Shown here one piece after another: positions 55,246 through 64,000 of a DNA stretch of 64,000 bases (position 1 is its first letter; every line of letters starts with the position of its first letter). Location of the stretch: assembly GCA_012845835.1 (NCBI GenBank), contig JABAKD010000016.1, positions 13,055,507-13,119,506 on the forward strand. Reading direction: 5' to 3'. Under the pieces are notes generated by a model. It saw only the letters and a program-made list of their open reading frames with translations. It searched no databases and was not told where the DNA came from. The position numbers and the translations under genes are program-made. This DNA is from Undaria pinnatifida (taxonomy: Eukaryota; Sar; Phaeophyceae; Laminariales; Alariaceae).

Positions 55246-55672
55246 TGGAACCTGGTCTCTCACGGGGTCCCGGAGTCGAAGTGGAGAGGGTGGTCCCGGA
55301 GGTCTGGTACTCGTCGCGGAGCGGAAGTCGAAGCGGAGAGGGCGTCGCAGAGCTGAAGTCGAAGCGGAGCCGGCGTCGCGGTGCTGAGGTCCCTTGACGA
55401 TCGTTCTCACAGCGAACGCGGCTGAAAACCTTTCTTTCTTATATGTAGCAAGGAGATGCTAAAGCCAGAGCTAGAGTGACGGTGGGCTTATGCCCTTCGT
55501 CATGCGGCGGGATCATCTTTCGGTGGCTGACCTTCCGGGGACGGGTCAACACCGTCTATGACGGGTGACGCCGTTCGCGACCCGGGGTCGTGTATTGCCT
55601 GACCGGTGACGTGTCCTCTCGCGCATGCGTGTACGCGATCTACGATAGGTATCTACGACCCTGTCTTCCACA
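55246..55672 (-). repeat. gypsy 3' LTR
   Basis: 427 bp, on the minus strand TGTGGAAGAC..GGTTCCA. Carries an 8-bp insertion and several substitutions relative to the 5' LTR. Confidence 0.93.
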
Positions 55673-55684
55673 TCACCCCCCTCT
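55673..55684 (-). promoter_or_regulatory. gypsy polypurine tract
   Basis: Minus-strand AGAGGGGGGTGA directly abutting the 3' LTR (TGTGGAAG..). The corresponding position outside the 5' LTR is unrelated sequence, as expected. Confidence 0.85.
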
Positions 55685-56438
55685 GTATTCGCTGCAATCT
55701 TAGCTGAAGATGGTTTTGTAGCGGTCATCGGGAGGATGACAATTTTAGGAAACGGGGTGTCGATTTATCGGATCGAGACACAGCAGCTGTTATATGCGTG
55801 CATCCACTCCTTATAACTGACGTGTTTAGCAAACACGGGTGCGAAACACCGGGCCAGCGAAGATGTTTACATTTTCGAGCTTGCATGCTGACAGCGTGTA
55901 CTGGAGTTGTATGGGGTTTCCAAATATTATCTGAACGCACGTATTCCGTGTGGCCACACGTACTGGTGCGCCCCTCGTGGTTGCTGTTCTGGGAACCACG
56001 GGCAGCGAAATTGTTTAGTGATTTCTCTTTTGTGGGCGGGTCCGCCTAGATATTTTCACTCGGAGTCAGCTCAGTTGATCTAGGTGCATCAACGTGTGAC
56101 TTCGTTTTAGGTGGGGTGGAGTCGCGTGGATCTCATTTCCCCTGTGTTTTTAGTGTTCGAACAATTTTGTTTGTGGCTTGTTGCTGTTTTGTCCCGTTTG
56201 GAACGGAGTGTCGGGCACGGGCGTGAATTGTCACGCTTCTTACAGCCTCTCTCCGTTGGGTACAACAATTTTCTTAACGTCTCCTTGCCCCGGCTATTCC
56301 CACCGGAATGCCGGGTAGAGTGCCCGTCAGATCATGGTCAACACGAGTGTGTACTGCCACGCCTGCTGGTGCTACTCTCATCGCCGTTGTTGACTCTTGT
56401 GCTTACAGCTGAGTCAACTGTGTTAGCCAGCTTGTTCG
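55685..56438 (-). other. gypsy 3' untranslated internal region
   Basis: 750 bp between the pol stop and the polypurine tract; no ORF in element sense. Confidence 0.6.
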
Positions 56439-58781
56439 TTATTCGGTTACGCCGCGGAGCATCTGAGAATCTATTTTGCGCTGTCTCAGTTCGTGCTTGT
56501 CCCTGCCTACTATACGCTTCCGTTTCCCGAGAGAAGGGAGGGGGGGCGAAGAAGGTGAGGTTATCGCGAGTTGCAAACCCTTTTGGGCTCGGTATGCGGC
56601 GATCAATTCGTAACATTGGGGTATTTCGTCCGCGCGATACTCGACGTCGGATTCAGGTCCGTAACCTCGGAGTCTTAGGCGGTACTTGTAGTTGTGGGGG
56701 CTCGGTCTGCCAGGTCCCCTTTTATGATCTACTACCCTGTCTACGAAGTAGAACTCAATTTTGGGTTGAGCCGCGTCTGGATGGTCCAACTCGGGTAGGG
56801 GAATGGGCTCCCCTGAAAACAATTCCGCCAGCTTCTTCAATTGAGGTGCGGGTGGTGTTTCCCGTTGATGGTAGGGCTTTATATGGGCTAGGTGGACTGA
56901 CACTTCTCGGGTGTCGTTCGTGAGTCGTACTCTATACACCACTGGTGATAATTGTGAGCAGACGACACACGGTCCTCGCCATGGTAACAGTAGTTTTGGG
57001 TTGGGCCCATCCGAATCCGGGTAAGGTCTGTACACGAGTACTTCCTGTCCAGGTTTGAACACCGGGTACGGTTTAAGTTTGCTATTTTGTTTTGCTTGTT
57101 TGTCTGCACGCTCGGTTAAGTTTCGGCGTGCGAGCTCGAAAGCGATTTGCAAATTGTCCCGTGTGTTTTGTGCGAGTTCCTCGGTGTGTGCTGTTCTTCC
57201 TACATGAGGAATACCGAGGATTATATCGACTGGGAGTCGGAGTTGTCGTCCGAACATTAAGAAGAATGGTGTCTCATGCATCGTTGCACTAAAGCTAGTG
57301 TTGTGCGCTAGCTGTACAAACGGTAAGAGAGTGGCCCAGTTGCTTTGATCGATTGCACTGCGCATTTCTAGCATGCTGTGCATCGTTGAGTGTACCCGTT
57401 CGGACACTGAATTACCCTGCGGCCGGTACGGCGTGGTGCGGGTCTTTTCGTATCCGAGTATTTGTTGCAGCTGGTATATCACCTTATTCTCGAATTCGGG
57501 GCCTTGATCACTATGCAAGGTTTCTGGTGGGCCGAAAATGCTGATTATTCTCTCGATTATGGCATTGGCTACTGTTTCGGCCGTTTTATTACGCACCGGC
57601 AGCAGTACCGCAAACCTCGTCAGGTGGTCCATCATGGAGAGAACGTATTTGCATTCGATCCCTGCGGCTGAAGTTGATACCGATTTGTACTCTACTAAGT
57701 CAACCGATATTCGTTGAAATGGCCGCTCGACAGGTAAATGGCCTGTCGGGAGCTTGGGTCTGTTGTGTGCTGTTTTTCGTCGTTGACAAGCTTGGCATTT
57801 TTCGCACCACTCTCGTACGTCGCGGCTGATGGTGGGCCACCAATATTTCTGGCGGATTTTTTCATAAGTAGGGCGAGATGCGAGGTGTCCTCCGGATAGA
57901 ACGTGATCGTGGTAGGCGTGCAGAATTAATCCAACAAGGGTCTCCGGTACTACAAGTTGATCGCGGAAGGTGCTTCGTTTTCGAAGATATCCCGGAAGGT
58001 ACGATTTAAACAACAACCCGTCCTGCACTGAATAGTAAGACATGGTTGTTTTCGTTTCTTTCTCGGGTAATGGTGCGTCTGCGTGCTGTATGTAATCGAT
58101 GTACCGTCTGTACTCTACTGTTTGTGCTGAGCGGAGTTTTTCTTGATCGACGGACATGAAAACATTTGTCGCGCTCACGAATACTGATTTCACACTAAAG
58201 AGCTCTCTATCGCTGCGTACTGGTTCTAGGTTAGCCAGTTTGTCGGCGGAGATCTGATATGGTCGGGGGACACGAGTTGTTTGTAGCTTGGGGTCATCTG
58301 GTACATTGCGGCAAATGGGCGCGAGGGACGGCACAGCTACTTCTTGCTGGTGCTCGAACGCAAACATTCGTGAAAGCGTGTCCGGTACGACGTGCAGTTT
58401 GCCTGGTTTGTGTTGGACGGTGAAGTCAAAAGGCTGTAATGCTAATGCCCAGCGTATTAACATGTTCGATGTATCTTGCATTGAGTATAGGTATCGCAGG
58501 GCCGCATGATCTGTCACACACAATATGTCGTCCCCGTAAATAAGGTCGCCAGTGCTGGATGACCACACCACAGCATAATAACATTCTTTGAGCGTAGCAG
58601 AGTAGTGGCGCTGGCTGTCGTTGAAGCGCTGACTAAAGTATGCGATTATAACTAGGTCATCGCCTTTCTGCTGGGCGAGGAATGCACCTGCACTTGATTC
58701 TGAAGCGTCAACGTGTATCGCAAAGTCTTGAGAAAAATCGGGAAATTGAAGTACGGGCGCCTGAGTGAGCAATTGTTTCAC
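56439..58781 (-). CDS. gypsy RNase H - integrase - chromodomain-like region of Pol
   Basis: Open for 780 codons. RNase H: HVDAS (about residue 24), LKECYYAVVW, VTDHAALRYL. Integrase: HHCC zinc domain with HDHVLSGGH and WCEKCQACQRRK (291-334); catalytic triad D361 (SVDLVEY), D425 (LHSDQGPEF) and E461 (NSVSERVH) with the D-35-E spacing. The C-terminal part (about 670-730) reads YFVDRVVDHKRGPGRP, YRLRLRGYGPESDVEY and CYELIAAY, matching the chromodomain pattern (V..I...R....YLVRWKGY....WEP...L..C..LI..Y) of chromoviruses, which target chromatin marks, though the W of the aromatic cage is not evident. The upstream part of pol is in another frame, so this ORF has no natural start. Confidence 0.9.
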   Translation of the reverse strand: MKQLLTQAPVLQFPDFSQDFAIHVDASESSAGAFLAQQKGDDLVIIAYFSQRFNDSQRHYSATLKECYYAVVWSSSTGDLIYGDDILCVTDHAALRYLYSMQDTSNMLIRWALALQPFDFTVQHKPGKLHVVPDTLSRMFAFEHQQEVAVPSLAPICRNVPDDPKLQTTRVPRPYQISADKLANLEPVRSDRELFSVKSVFVSATNVFMSVDQEKLRSAQTVEYRRYIDYIQHADAPLPEKETKTTMSYYSVQDGLLFKSYLPGYLRKRSTFRDQLVVPETLVGLILHAYHDHVLSGGHLASRPTYEKIRQKYWWPTISRDVREWCEKCQACQRRKTAHNRPKLPTGHLPVERPFQRISVDLVEYKSVSTSAAGIECKYVLSMMDHLTRFAVLLPVRNKTAETVANAIIERIISIFGPPETLHSDQGPEFENKVIYQLQQILGYEKTRTTPYRPQGNSVSERVHSTMHSMLEMRSAIDQSNWATLLPFVQLAHNTSFSATMHETPFFLMFGRQLRLPVDIILGIPHVGRTAHTEELAQNTRDNLQIAFELARRNLTERADKQAKQNSKLKPYPVFKPGQEVLVYRPYPDSDGPNPKLLLPWRGPCVVCSQLSPVVYRVRLTNDTREVSVHLAHIKPYHQRETPPAPQLKKLAELFSGEPIPLPELDHPDAAQPKIEFYFVDRVVDHKRGPGRPSPHNYKYRLRLRGYGPESDVEYRADEIPQCYELIAAYRAQKGLQLAITSPSSPPLPSLGKRKRIVGRDKHELRQRKIDSQMLRGVTE

Positions 58782-60073
58782 TGTTGCGTACGCCTGATCG
58801 TGGTCTGGTCTTCAACGTTTAGCGACTTCTTTGGCGGCCTCTTTTTCGTGAGGGCTACCAGGGGTGCTATGATACCGGCTAAGTTAGGTATAAACTTGCG
58901 TACAAAGTTAACCATTCTTACTGACCGCAACTCCTTTATGGTTTTAGGCGTCGGCAAGTCAACTATAGCTTTTACGCGATCTTCACCGATCCGAATACCG
59001 TCGGCCGTCAGTATGTGTCCCAAGTATTTAACTTCTCGGGGGCCAAACTGTACTTTCGATGGTTTGAGGGTGAGGCCGGCTGCTTGCAAGGCTTTCAACA
59101 TATTTTCTAGTAGCTGTAAGTGGCCTGTCCAGGTAGATGAACAACATATACAGTCGTCCATATAAACCAAGAGCCCACTTTTTGGACCAAAATGTGCAAA
59201 AGCTAGTGACATGACTCGCGAGAACAGAAACGGCGCGTTAGCTATACCGAAGGGTAGGCGTTTGAAAACCCACTTTCCGTTCTGCGTCACAAAAGCAGTT
59301 TTATCTTGTTCGCTCTCTGCTACTGGTATTTGGTGGTAAGCATTTTGTACGCCACACACAGTTATATAACGTGCTCCTCCGACCGTGTCAAGGTGGCTTT
59401 CTAAGTTAGGCATAGGCCACGATTTTTTGATCAGATTCTTATTTATGGTCGACCTGTAATCTACGCAGAACCGTGGAGTGCCGCCTGATTTTGCGACAAT
59501 AGTTACTGCGGAACCCAAGGGACTAGGGCGCTGTTCAATGATTCCTTCTTGTTCCATCTGGTTCACGCACTTGTCGATAGTCTCCTGTACGCGAGGTTTT
59601 GCACGGTACGGGGTTCTATTTACAGGCCGTGTTCCTGGTTCAAGAGGAAACGTTGCTTCGGTCAGGGTAAATTTACCTAGCTCTTGAGGTGACAAGGAAA
59701 AAACGCTGCGATATTTCGTGCATAGAGTCAGTACTTGTTCGCATTCGGCAGGGGTAAAGGTGGTTTTATCAAATGCTCGAGTAAGTGCTGCACAAAGCTC
59801 GTTACGCGTGGATTCCGTTGTCTTGCTGTCTGTTTGAATTGCACTAGTCGTTTTGTTCAGGGCTACCGATACGGGCGCAATGTGACCTAGTAAGGTGTTG
59901 CGTTTCAAGTATACGTGTTGGTGGGACGGGTTCGCGATTTGGACTACTGCTGTTTTATCAGCGGTCAACCAGGGACCCACTGTACAAGCAACTATCACAT
60001 TTTGAAAAGCTTCAGGTACGGCGGACGATTCGATGTCTTCGGACGTGACGGTGAGTTGGTTCAATGAGTGCAA
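58778..60073 (-). pseudogene. gypsy reverse transcriptase
   Basis: 431-codon frame: PYRAKPR, RFCVDYRSTIN (203-211), RLPFGIANAPFLFSRVM, LLVYMDDCICCS (YMDD 304-307), VKYLGHILTADGI. The motif normally D-L-x-S-G-Y-x-QI reads CGVQNAYHQI, so the first catalytic Asp is Gly (residue 241, GGC), a probable A-to-G lesion. The frame shifts at about 58790-58800 before RNase H. Confidence 0.88.
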
Positions 60074-60680
60074 CAGTGGTTTCTGTGGGTGCTGTCGCTG
60101 ACACTACTTGTACTGCCATCTCACTCTGGGGGGGGATGCAGCATTTGTGTCGCAACAACACTGGCACCGACTCTACATCAGTGTTAACTGTGACCACGGA
60201 GCACTGAGCTGTCGCAGTGTTCTCGGGGCGCGCTGTAAAGTCTACTCTACGATGAGATGCTTTGATCGTCACTTGAGAGGTTTTGAATGACAATTGCTCT
60301 GTACTCCAGTCGAGAACACCTCCGAAGGCGCCCATGATGGTGTTATCGAGTAGCATAATGTCTGGCCCTAAAGAAGGCAATACGAGCGCTTCGACTGGTA
60401 GGGTAATATCTCCTAGCGTAAGTTGAAAGCGAACATATCCTAAAATTTTGAGAGGCGACTCATCAGCACTGCTGAGGTTGATCGCTCCCGGGGGCACTGC
60501 AAAAATTTGAGTGTCTTTCATTGTGGGATGTGTCTGTACAAAGTGAACAGATATGCATGGTACATCGGTCGCGGTGTCAATTGTGACATTGTGCGCCGGA
60601 TAATCATTAACTCTGGCGTTTACTCGTACGCGCTTTGACGTAAAGTTGAGAGCTGTGGGATATCTGGGATACCCACTCAT
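60012..60680 (-). pseudogene. gypsy protease region
   Basis: Retropepsin-like: IDTATDVPCIS (active-site D35-T-A rather than DTG/DSG), LGPDIMLLDNTIMGAFGGVL, DWSTEQLSF. The same frame is open upstream to 61058 except for a TGA at 60726-60728. It overlaps the RT frame by 62 bp in a different phase, which may be a programmed shift or a mutation. Confidence 0.75.
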
Positions 60681-60725
60681 GGCAGACGCGTGGAAAGCAT
60701 CAAAGTGCGTTTCCCGGTTAGCGTT

Positions 60726-61058
60726 TCATGATAATAAAACTTGATGTTTAATTTTCTCATTTAGTTTGCGGGACGCAGCAGAAACATACAACACTTGTGG
60801 TACCATGGAAGGTAAAAACGTATCATTCTGACGCTGACTACTCTTCTCGACTCTGCTTGCTGTTTCTACGGCTGATCCAACTCCACGCGGTACTGCTAGA
60901 ACACTCGGAACCTGCTGCTTATTTTCCAAGTCTGTTACAGTATTCGACTGGTTGTCTGCTTGTACTTGTTTCGCATGAGTACTCGCCAGAGGGGTGGAGC
61001 TCTTTGTTCGGCCACACTTATCCCTCCTCTTACTACTAGGTCTACCGGCACTTGCCAC
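60726..61058 (-). pseudogene. gypsy Pol N-terminal (pre-protease) frame
   Basis: A 110-codon Ser/Lys/Gln-rich frame in phase with the protease ORF and separated from it by one TGA. It probably belonged to the gag-pol junction region; no motif recognised. Confidence 0.5.
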
Positions 61059-61177
61059 GGCTACGCTAGCTGATCGCGCTATCGTTTCTACCGCGGGTTT
61101 GGTGATCCTAGTATGCCTACTCCCCGAACCGGTTTGAGGTAACCGGCGCGGCCCCCTTCACGGTTTTTTCGTGACTA

Positions 61178-62929
61178 CTATGCCGTCGCGCTCGTGCGCT
61201 CTGGCCAGCGGCGCGAGTGCGAGCTGCGGTGGCGACACATCGGGTAATCGCACTCGTCGTCCGACGCTACTTTTGCCTTTCTACTCTTACTCGCGTCGCT
61301 ACTCGGCGACCTGCCTCGCTTGTCGGACGAGCCATATGCTGCTGGCTCGAAGGTCACTCTTCGTTCTCGGCCTCGAGCCGCCGTCAGATTTGATGCGATG
61401 GCTTTCTCGAGTTTGGCCATCGAAGTTATCAACTGTCGATTGGGTCCAGGAGATGTGCCAGTGACGGCCGAAGCATACGTGGTCGGGGAGGGGGTGGGGG
61501 CCGCGCTTAAGGCGTTGGTCTCATGTTTCTTGGCGCGAGTTCGTGAGGCTTGGTACGTGAGGGAGGGGTCTTCACGAATAAGTTCTAGACGTACGTGCGG
61601 AATTAGACCGGCTTCGAAGGATGCCATGAGCGATGTTTGCCATGCATGTTGGTATGGCGAGACGTTGACGGGAGTGGTTCGTTTTGCTTCGGCTAGGAGG
61701 CGCGCGTATGCTTGAGTTACACGCAGTCTGTAAGAGTCGACGGATTCACTACTGCCTTGCTTTAGGGTAGAGACGGTGCGAGCGAGGAGGACGACGCGGT
61801 TCACGGAGCTAAACAGGATTATGAAAGCATCCACCCACTCCTTCCAGTTGCGTGATGCTCTGACGTCTACAGCTTCCGTGTTCAGTTGGGCAAGCTTTTT
61901 GTCTGTGTGCCACTCTAACGTCCCACACTGGATTTGATTCATGGTGATAGCTGCGCCGTCGGTCACTATTTATGCTAGGTATGTCACGGCGTGGCGGTCG
62001 ATAACCGAGTCCGGGGAGCTGTCAGGAGCGTGCAAGCAGATGTGAGCGTGGAAGAGCGCCATGAGTTCGGGCACATTTCCAGTTGGTAACCCGTGCAACT
62101 TGAGCGAAGGGGGCCTATCCGATTTTTTGATCGAAAATTTTGGGTCTTCGTTGTGGTTGTGGTTTGCACTCGGGGGTGCTACAGCAGAGGTTGTACGTGC
62201 TGTGCGAGTTGCTTCTACAGCAGAGGTGTTACGTGCTGTCAGGGGGTTTGTGGGCAGTGCTTCTACATCAGAGGTATTACGTGCTGTCGGGGGGTCTGGT
62301 TGAGAGTTGTCAGGGGGAGGGGTACAGCTGCTGTCAGAGCTACTCGACTGCTGTTTTATAGGCGTGGCAAGAGTCGTTGGGTGCTGCACGCGTTCGAAAA
62401 CAACGTCGAGGTTTTGCTGTGGCTGTGGTACTCCTCTCACTTCGTCTACCTTCTTGTTGGAAGGCCCACTCACAGGCTTCCGGCTGTCAGGCAGCACCAT
62501 CTCCAAGACCCACGCCGGCGGCGTGGTGCCGTCGAGCATGCACTTCCTGAGGTAAGCGGCGGTCGTGACGCTGACGGGGTCGTGGTCGGAGAGAGCGCTT
62601 GGCGCGGCGAGGATGTCCTCCGCCAGGCTTGAGCCCTCCTCAACGGCTTCCCCAGCTGATGCAGGCGCCGTGATAAGCGCACCAGCCTCATCTGCAGCGT
62701 CCGGCTGCTCCTCGTCGTTCACGGCCGGTCCGCTTTGGTCGGTGGGTGCGAGGGCCGCAAAGGAGTTCCCCGCCAGTGCGGGAGTCGGTTCCTCCGGAGA
62801 GGGCGATGCCTTGCAGGCCTTCCCGCGGCTCTTCTTGGAGCGAGCTCCTGAGCGTGGCACGTTTTTTCTTCTTTTCCGACGACAAACGTTATATAGGTTT
62901 TTATATAGGTTTTGTTGTTCCGTCACCAC
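61178..62929 (-). pseudogene. gypsy Gag, interrupted by one in-frame TAA
   Basis: One frame from the primer site to TAG at 61178, broken only by TAA at 61970-61972. N-terminal half is basic (RRKRRKNV) then Ser/Pro/Ala/Thr-rich. Capsid-like part: WKEWVDAFIILFSSVNR, SSESVDSYRLRVTQAYARLL, FEAGLIPHVRLELIREDP, resembling Ty3-type Gag. It ends CDYPMCRHRSSH, a Cys/His cluster but not a canonical CCHC knuckle. No ATG near the start; the first in-frame Met is about 130 codons in, so initiation is unclear. Confidence 0.8.
62917..62928 (-). promoter_or_regulatory. gypsy primer-binding site (putative)
   Basis: Minus strand TGGTGACGGAAC, three bases after the 5' LTR end (..GTTCCA); complementary to a tRNA 3' end ..GTCACCA. 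The tRNA species is not identified. Confidence 0.65.
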
Positions 62930-62931
62930 TA

Positions 62932-63350
62932 TGGAACTTGGTCTCTCACGGGGTCCCGGTGTCGAAGCGGAGAGGGCGGTCCCGGAGGTCTGGTACTCGT
63001 CGCGGAGCGGAAGTCGAAGCGGAGAGGGCGTCGCAGAGCTGAAGTCGAAGCGGAGAGGGCGTCGCGGTGCTGAGGTCCCTTGACGATCGTCCTCACAGCG
63101 GACGCACGCTGAAAACCTTTCTTTCTTATATGTAGCAAGGAGATGCTAAAGCTAGCGACGGTGGGCTTATGCCCTTCGTCATGCGGCGGGATCATCTTTC
63201 GGTGGCTGACCTTCCGGGGACGGGTCAACGCCGTCTATGACGGGTGACGCCGTTCGCGACCCGGGATCGTGTATTGCCTGACCGGTAAGGTATCCTCTCG
63301 CGCATGCGTGTACGCGATCTACGATAGGTATCTACGACCTGTCTTCCACA
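62932..63350 (-). repeat. gypsy 5' LTR
   Basis: 419 bp, minus strand TGTGGAAGACAGG..CAAGTTCCA. Contains short GGTCTGGTACTCGTCGCGG and GAAGCGGAGAGGGCGTCGC(A/G) direct repeats. Confidence 0.93.
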
Positions 63351-63706
63351 TATACCAGATATAATATATTTTATGTTGTGCGAAAAACTCCTCTATCTAT
63401 ATCCCGGAACGGCCGATGTCGTGAAGATGTCGCGGTGGAATATCCCCGGAGCCGTGAGCCCTTGTCGCCGCCGCTATGGGCAGTCGATGTTACAGCCGAG
63501 CGTTTTCTTATATTTGTTTAGCTAGGAGAGGAGCTAGAAGAGCTTAATGCAACCAAGAGGGGCAGTGGAGGCTATAGTCCTTAGATCATCTGATGCCTCG
63601 CTTCTCAGTTTTGGTGCTGTGTCCTGATGCACGATGGGTGTTCAGTCAGTCATCTTTACGACGGAAGACGCCACGCCCTGTACTACATTAATGAGTTGCC
63701 AGTTGT
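63351..63706. other. Intergenic, nothing clear
   Basis: No coding or repeat structure recognised. Confidence 0.4.
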
Positions 63707-63897
63707 CTGGCAGACAACTGCTGTTGTGTGGAATGTCTGCGCAACCAAGATATTCTCGGCAACTACTGTTTGGAATGTCTGCGCAACTAAGTTGTCCTGG
63801 ACAGCTATCGTGTGGAATGTATGTGCAACTAAGCTGTCCTCTGGACAACTACTGTTTGAAATGTCTGCGCAACTAAGTTGTCCTGGACAACTACTGG
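63707..63897 (+). repeat. ~55-bp tandem repeat, about 4 units
   Basis: GGAATGTCTGCGCAACTAAG plus TTGTCCTGGACAACTACTG units at about 63730, 63771, 63816 and 63857. Confidence 0.9.
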
Positions 63898-63945
63898 GTA
63901 GTTGCGGCCGCACACAGCTATTGGGTGTTGTCACAGCATATTCCG

Positions 63946-64000
63946 AGTGGGGGATGCGTGGTTGGTCGGTGTTGGGAAGCGTGCCCCTCATGGGTTTCGG
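63946..64000 (+). mobile_element. R1 element, copy 4 (start only, runs off the window)
   Basis: TTCCGAGTGGGGGATGCGTG onward matches the R1 core and starts at the same base as copy 1. Confidence 0.7.

Larger units (their letters stand above)
55246..63350 (-). mobile_element. Ty3/gypsy chromovirus-type LTR retrotransposon (8.1 kb, mutated)
   Basis: LTRs at 63350-62932 (5') and 55672-55246 (3') start TG and end CA. Between them in order: primer site, Gag, protease, reverse transcriptase, RNase H, integrase and a chromodomain-like tail, then a polypurine tract. By eye the LTRs differ at about 15 of 410 sites plus 3 indels. Lesions: in-frame TAA in gag, in-frame TGA before protease, frame changes at protease/RT and RT/RNase H, and loss of one RT catalytic Asp. 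The flanks (ggata and tatac) give no clear target duplication. Confidence 0.93.

Noticed and set aside
1-64000. CRISPR arrays, bacterial promoters, operons, rRNA genes
   Set aside because: None present; the tandem repeats lack unique spacers of uniform length and the sequence is eukaryotic in structure.

Overview
The window looks like nuclear DNA of an intron-rich eukaryote, most likely a stramenopile alga and plausibly a brown alga. This is inferred from very small exons (55-179 bp) in GC-balanced intron-rich DNA, abundant CAG/CTG microsatellites, mixed Ty3 and Ty1 retrotransposons, and the type of glycosyltransferase present. I see no bacterial operons, ribosome-binding sites, rRNA, convincing tRNA genes or CRISPR arrays.

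Two real host genes can be rebuilt on the minus strand by joining exons whose splice sites and codon phases agree. (1) A GT90/CAP10-family glycosyltransferase runs from about 17.58 kb down to 0.62 kb and leaves the window before its 3' end. Ten exons are identified, and one small exon is missing between exons c and d. Its largest resolved exon (8327-8505) has been duplicated several times in the flanking introns, and the copies have decayed. (2) A classical short-chain dehydrogenase/reductase (SDR) occupies 35.11 to 31.81 kb in eight exons. It carries the glycine-rich motif, Asn, Ser and YxxxK catalytic elements; the first and last exons are not resolved. A few other exon-like or decayed coding stretches (20.3-20.8, 29.1-29.8, 36.9, 40.9, 46.2-46.6 kb) are reported with low confidence.

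The rest is repeat-rich. A GC-rich hAT-like non-autonomous element (5.1-6.7 kb) sits in a GT90 intron. A Ty1/copia deletion derivative (21.9-25.2 kb, 5-bp target duplication) has a short poly(A) retroposon (SINE-like, 10-bp target duplication) nested in its left LTR; a second copy of that retroposon lies at 41.25 kb. A foldback element with about 650-bp inverted arms and a 9-bp target duplication (27.2-29.05 kb) resembles a Mutator-type element. Four copies of an uncharacterised element family (R1) occur at 19.5, 48.0, 54.0 and 63.9 kb; the 54-kb copy has about 150-bp terminal inverted repeats. An almost complete but mutated Ty3/gypsy chromovirus on the minus strand fills 55.25-63.35 kb. Many minisatellites, a ~195-bp satellite, recent tandem duplications, homopolymer G runs and a telomere-like stretch (30.65 kb) lie between them.

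The two host genes have no evident functional link. The window mainly shows large introns and intergenic DNA shaped by nested insertions, tandem duplication and retrotransposon decay. A 9-mer, TACCWGGTA, occurs 11 times where about 0.5 is expected and has no explanation here.
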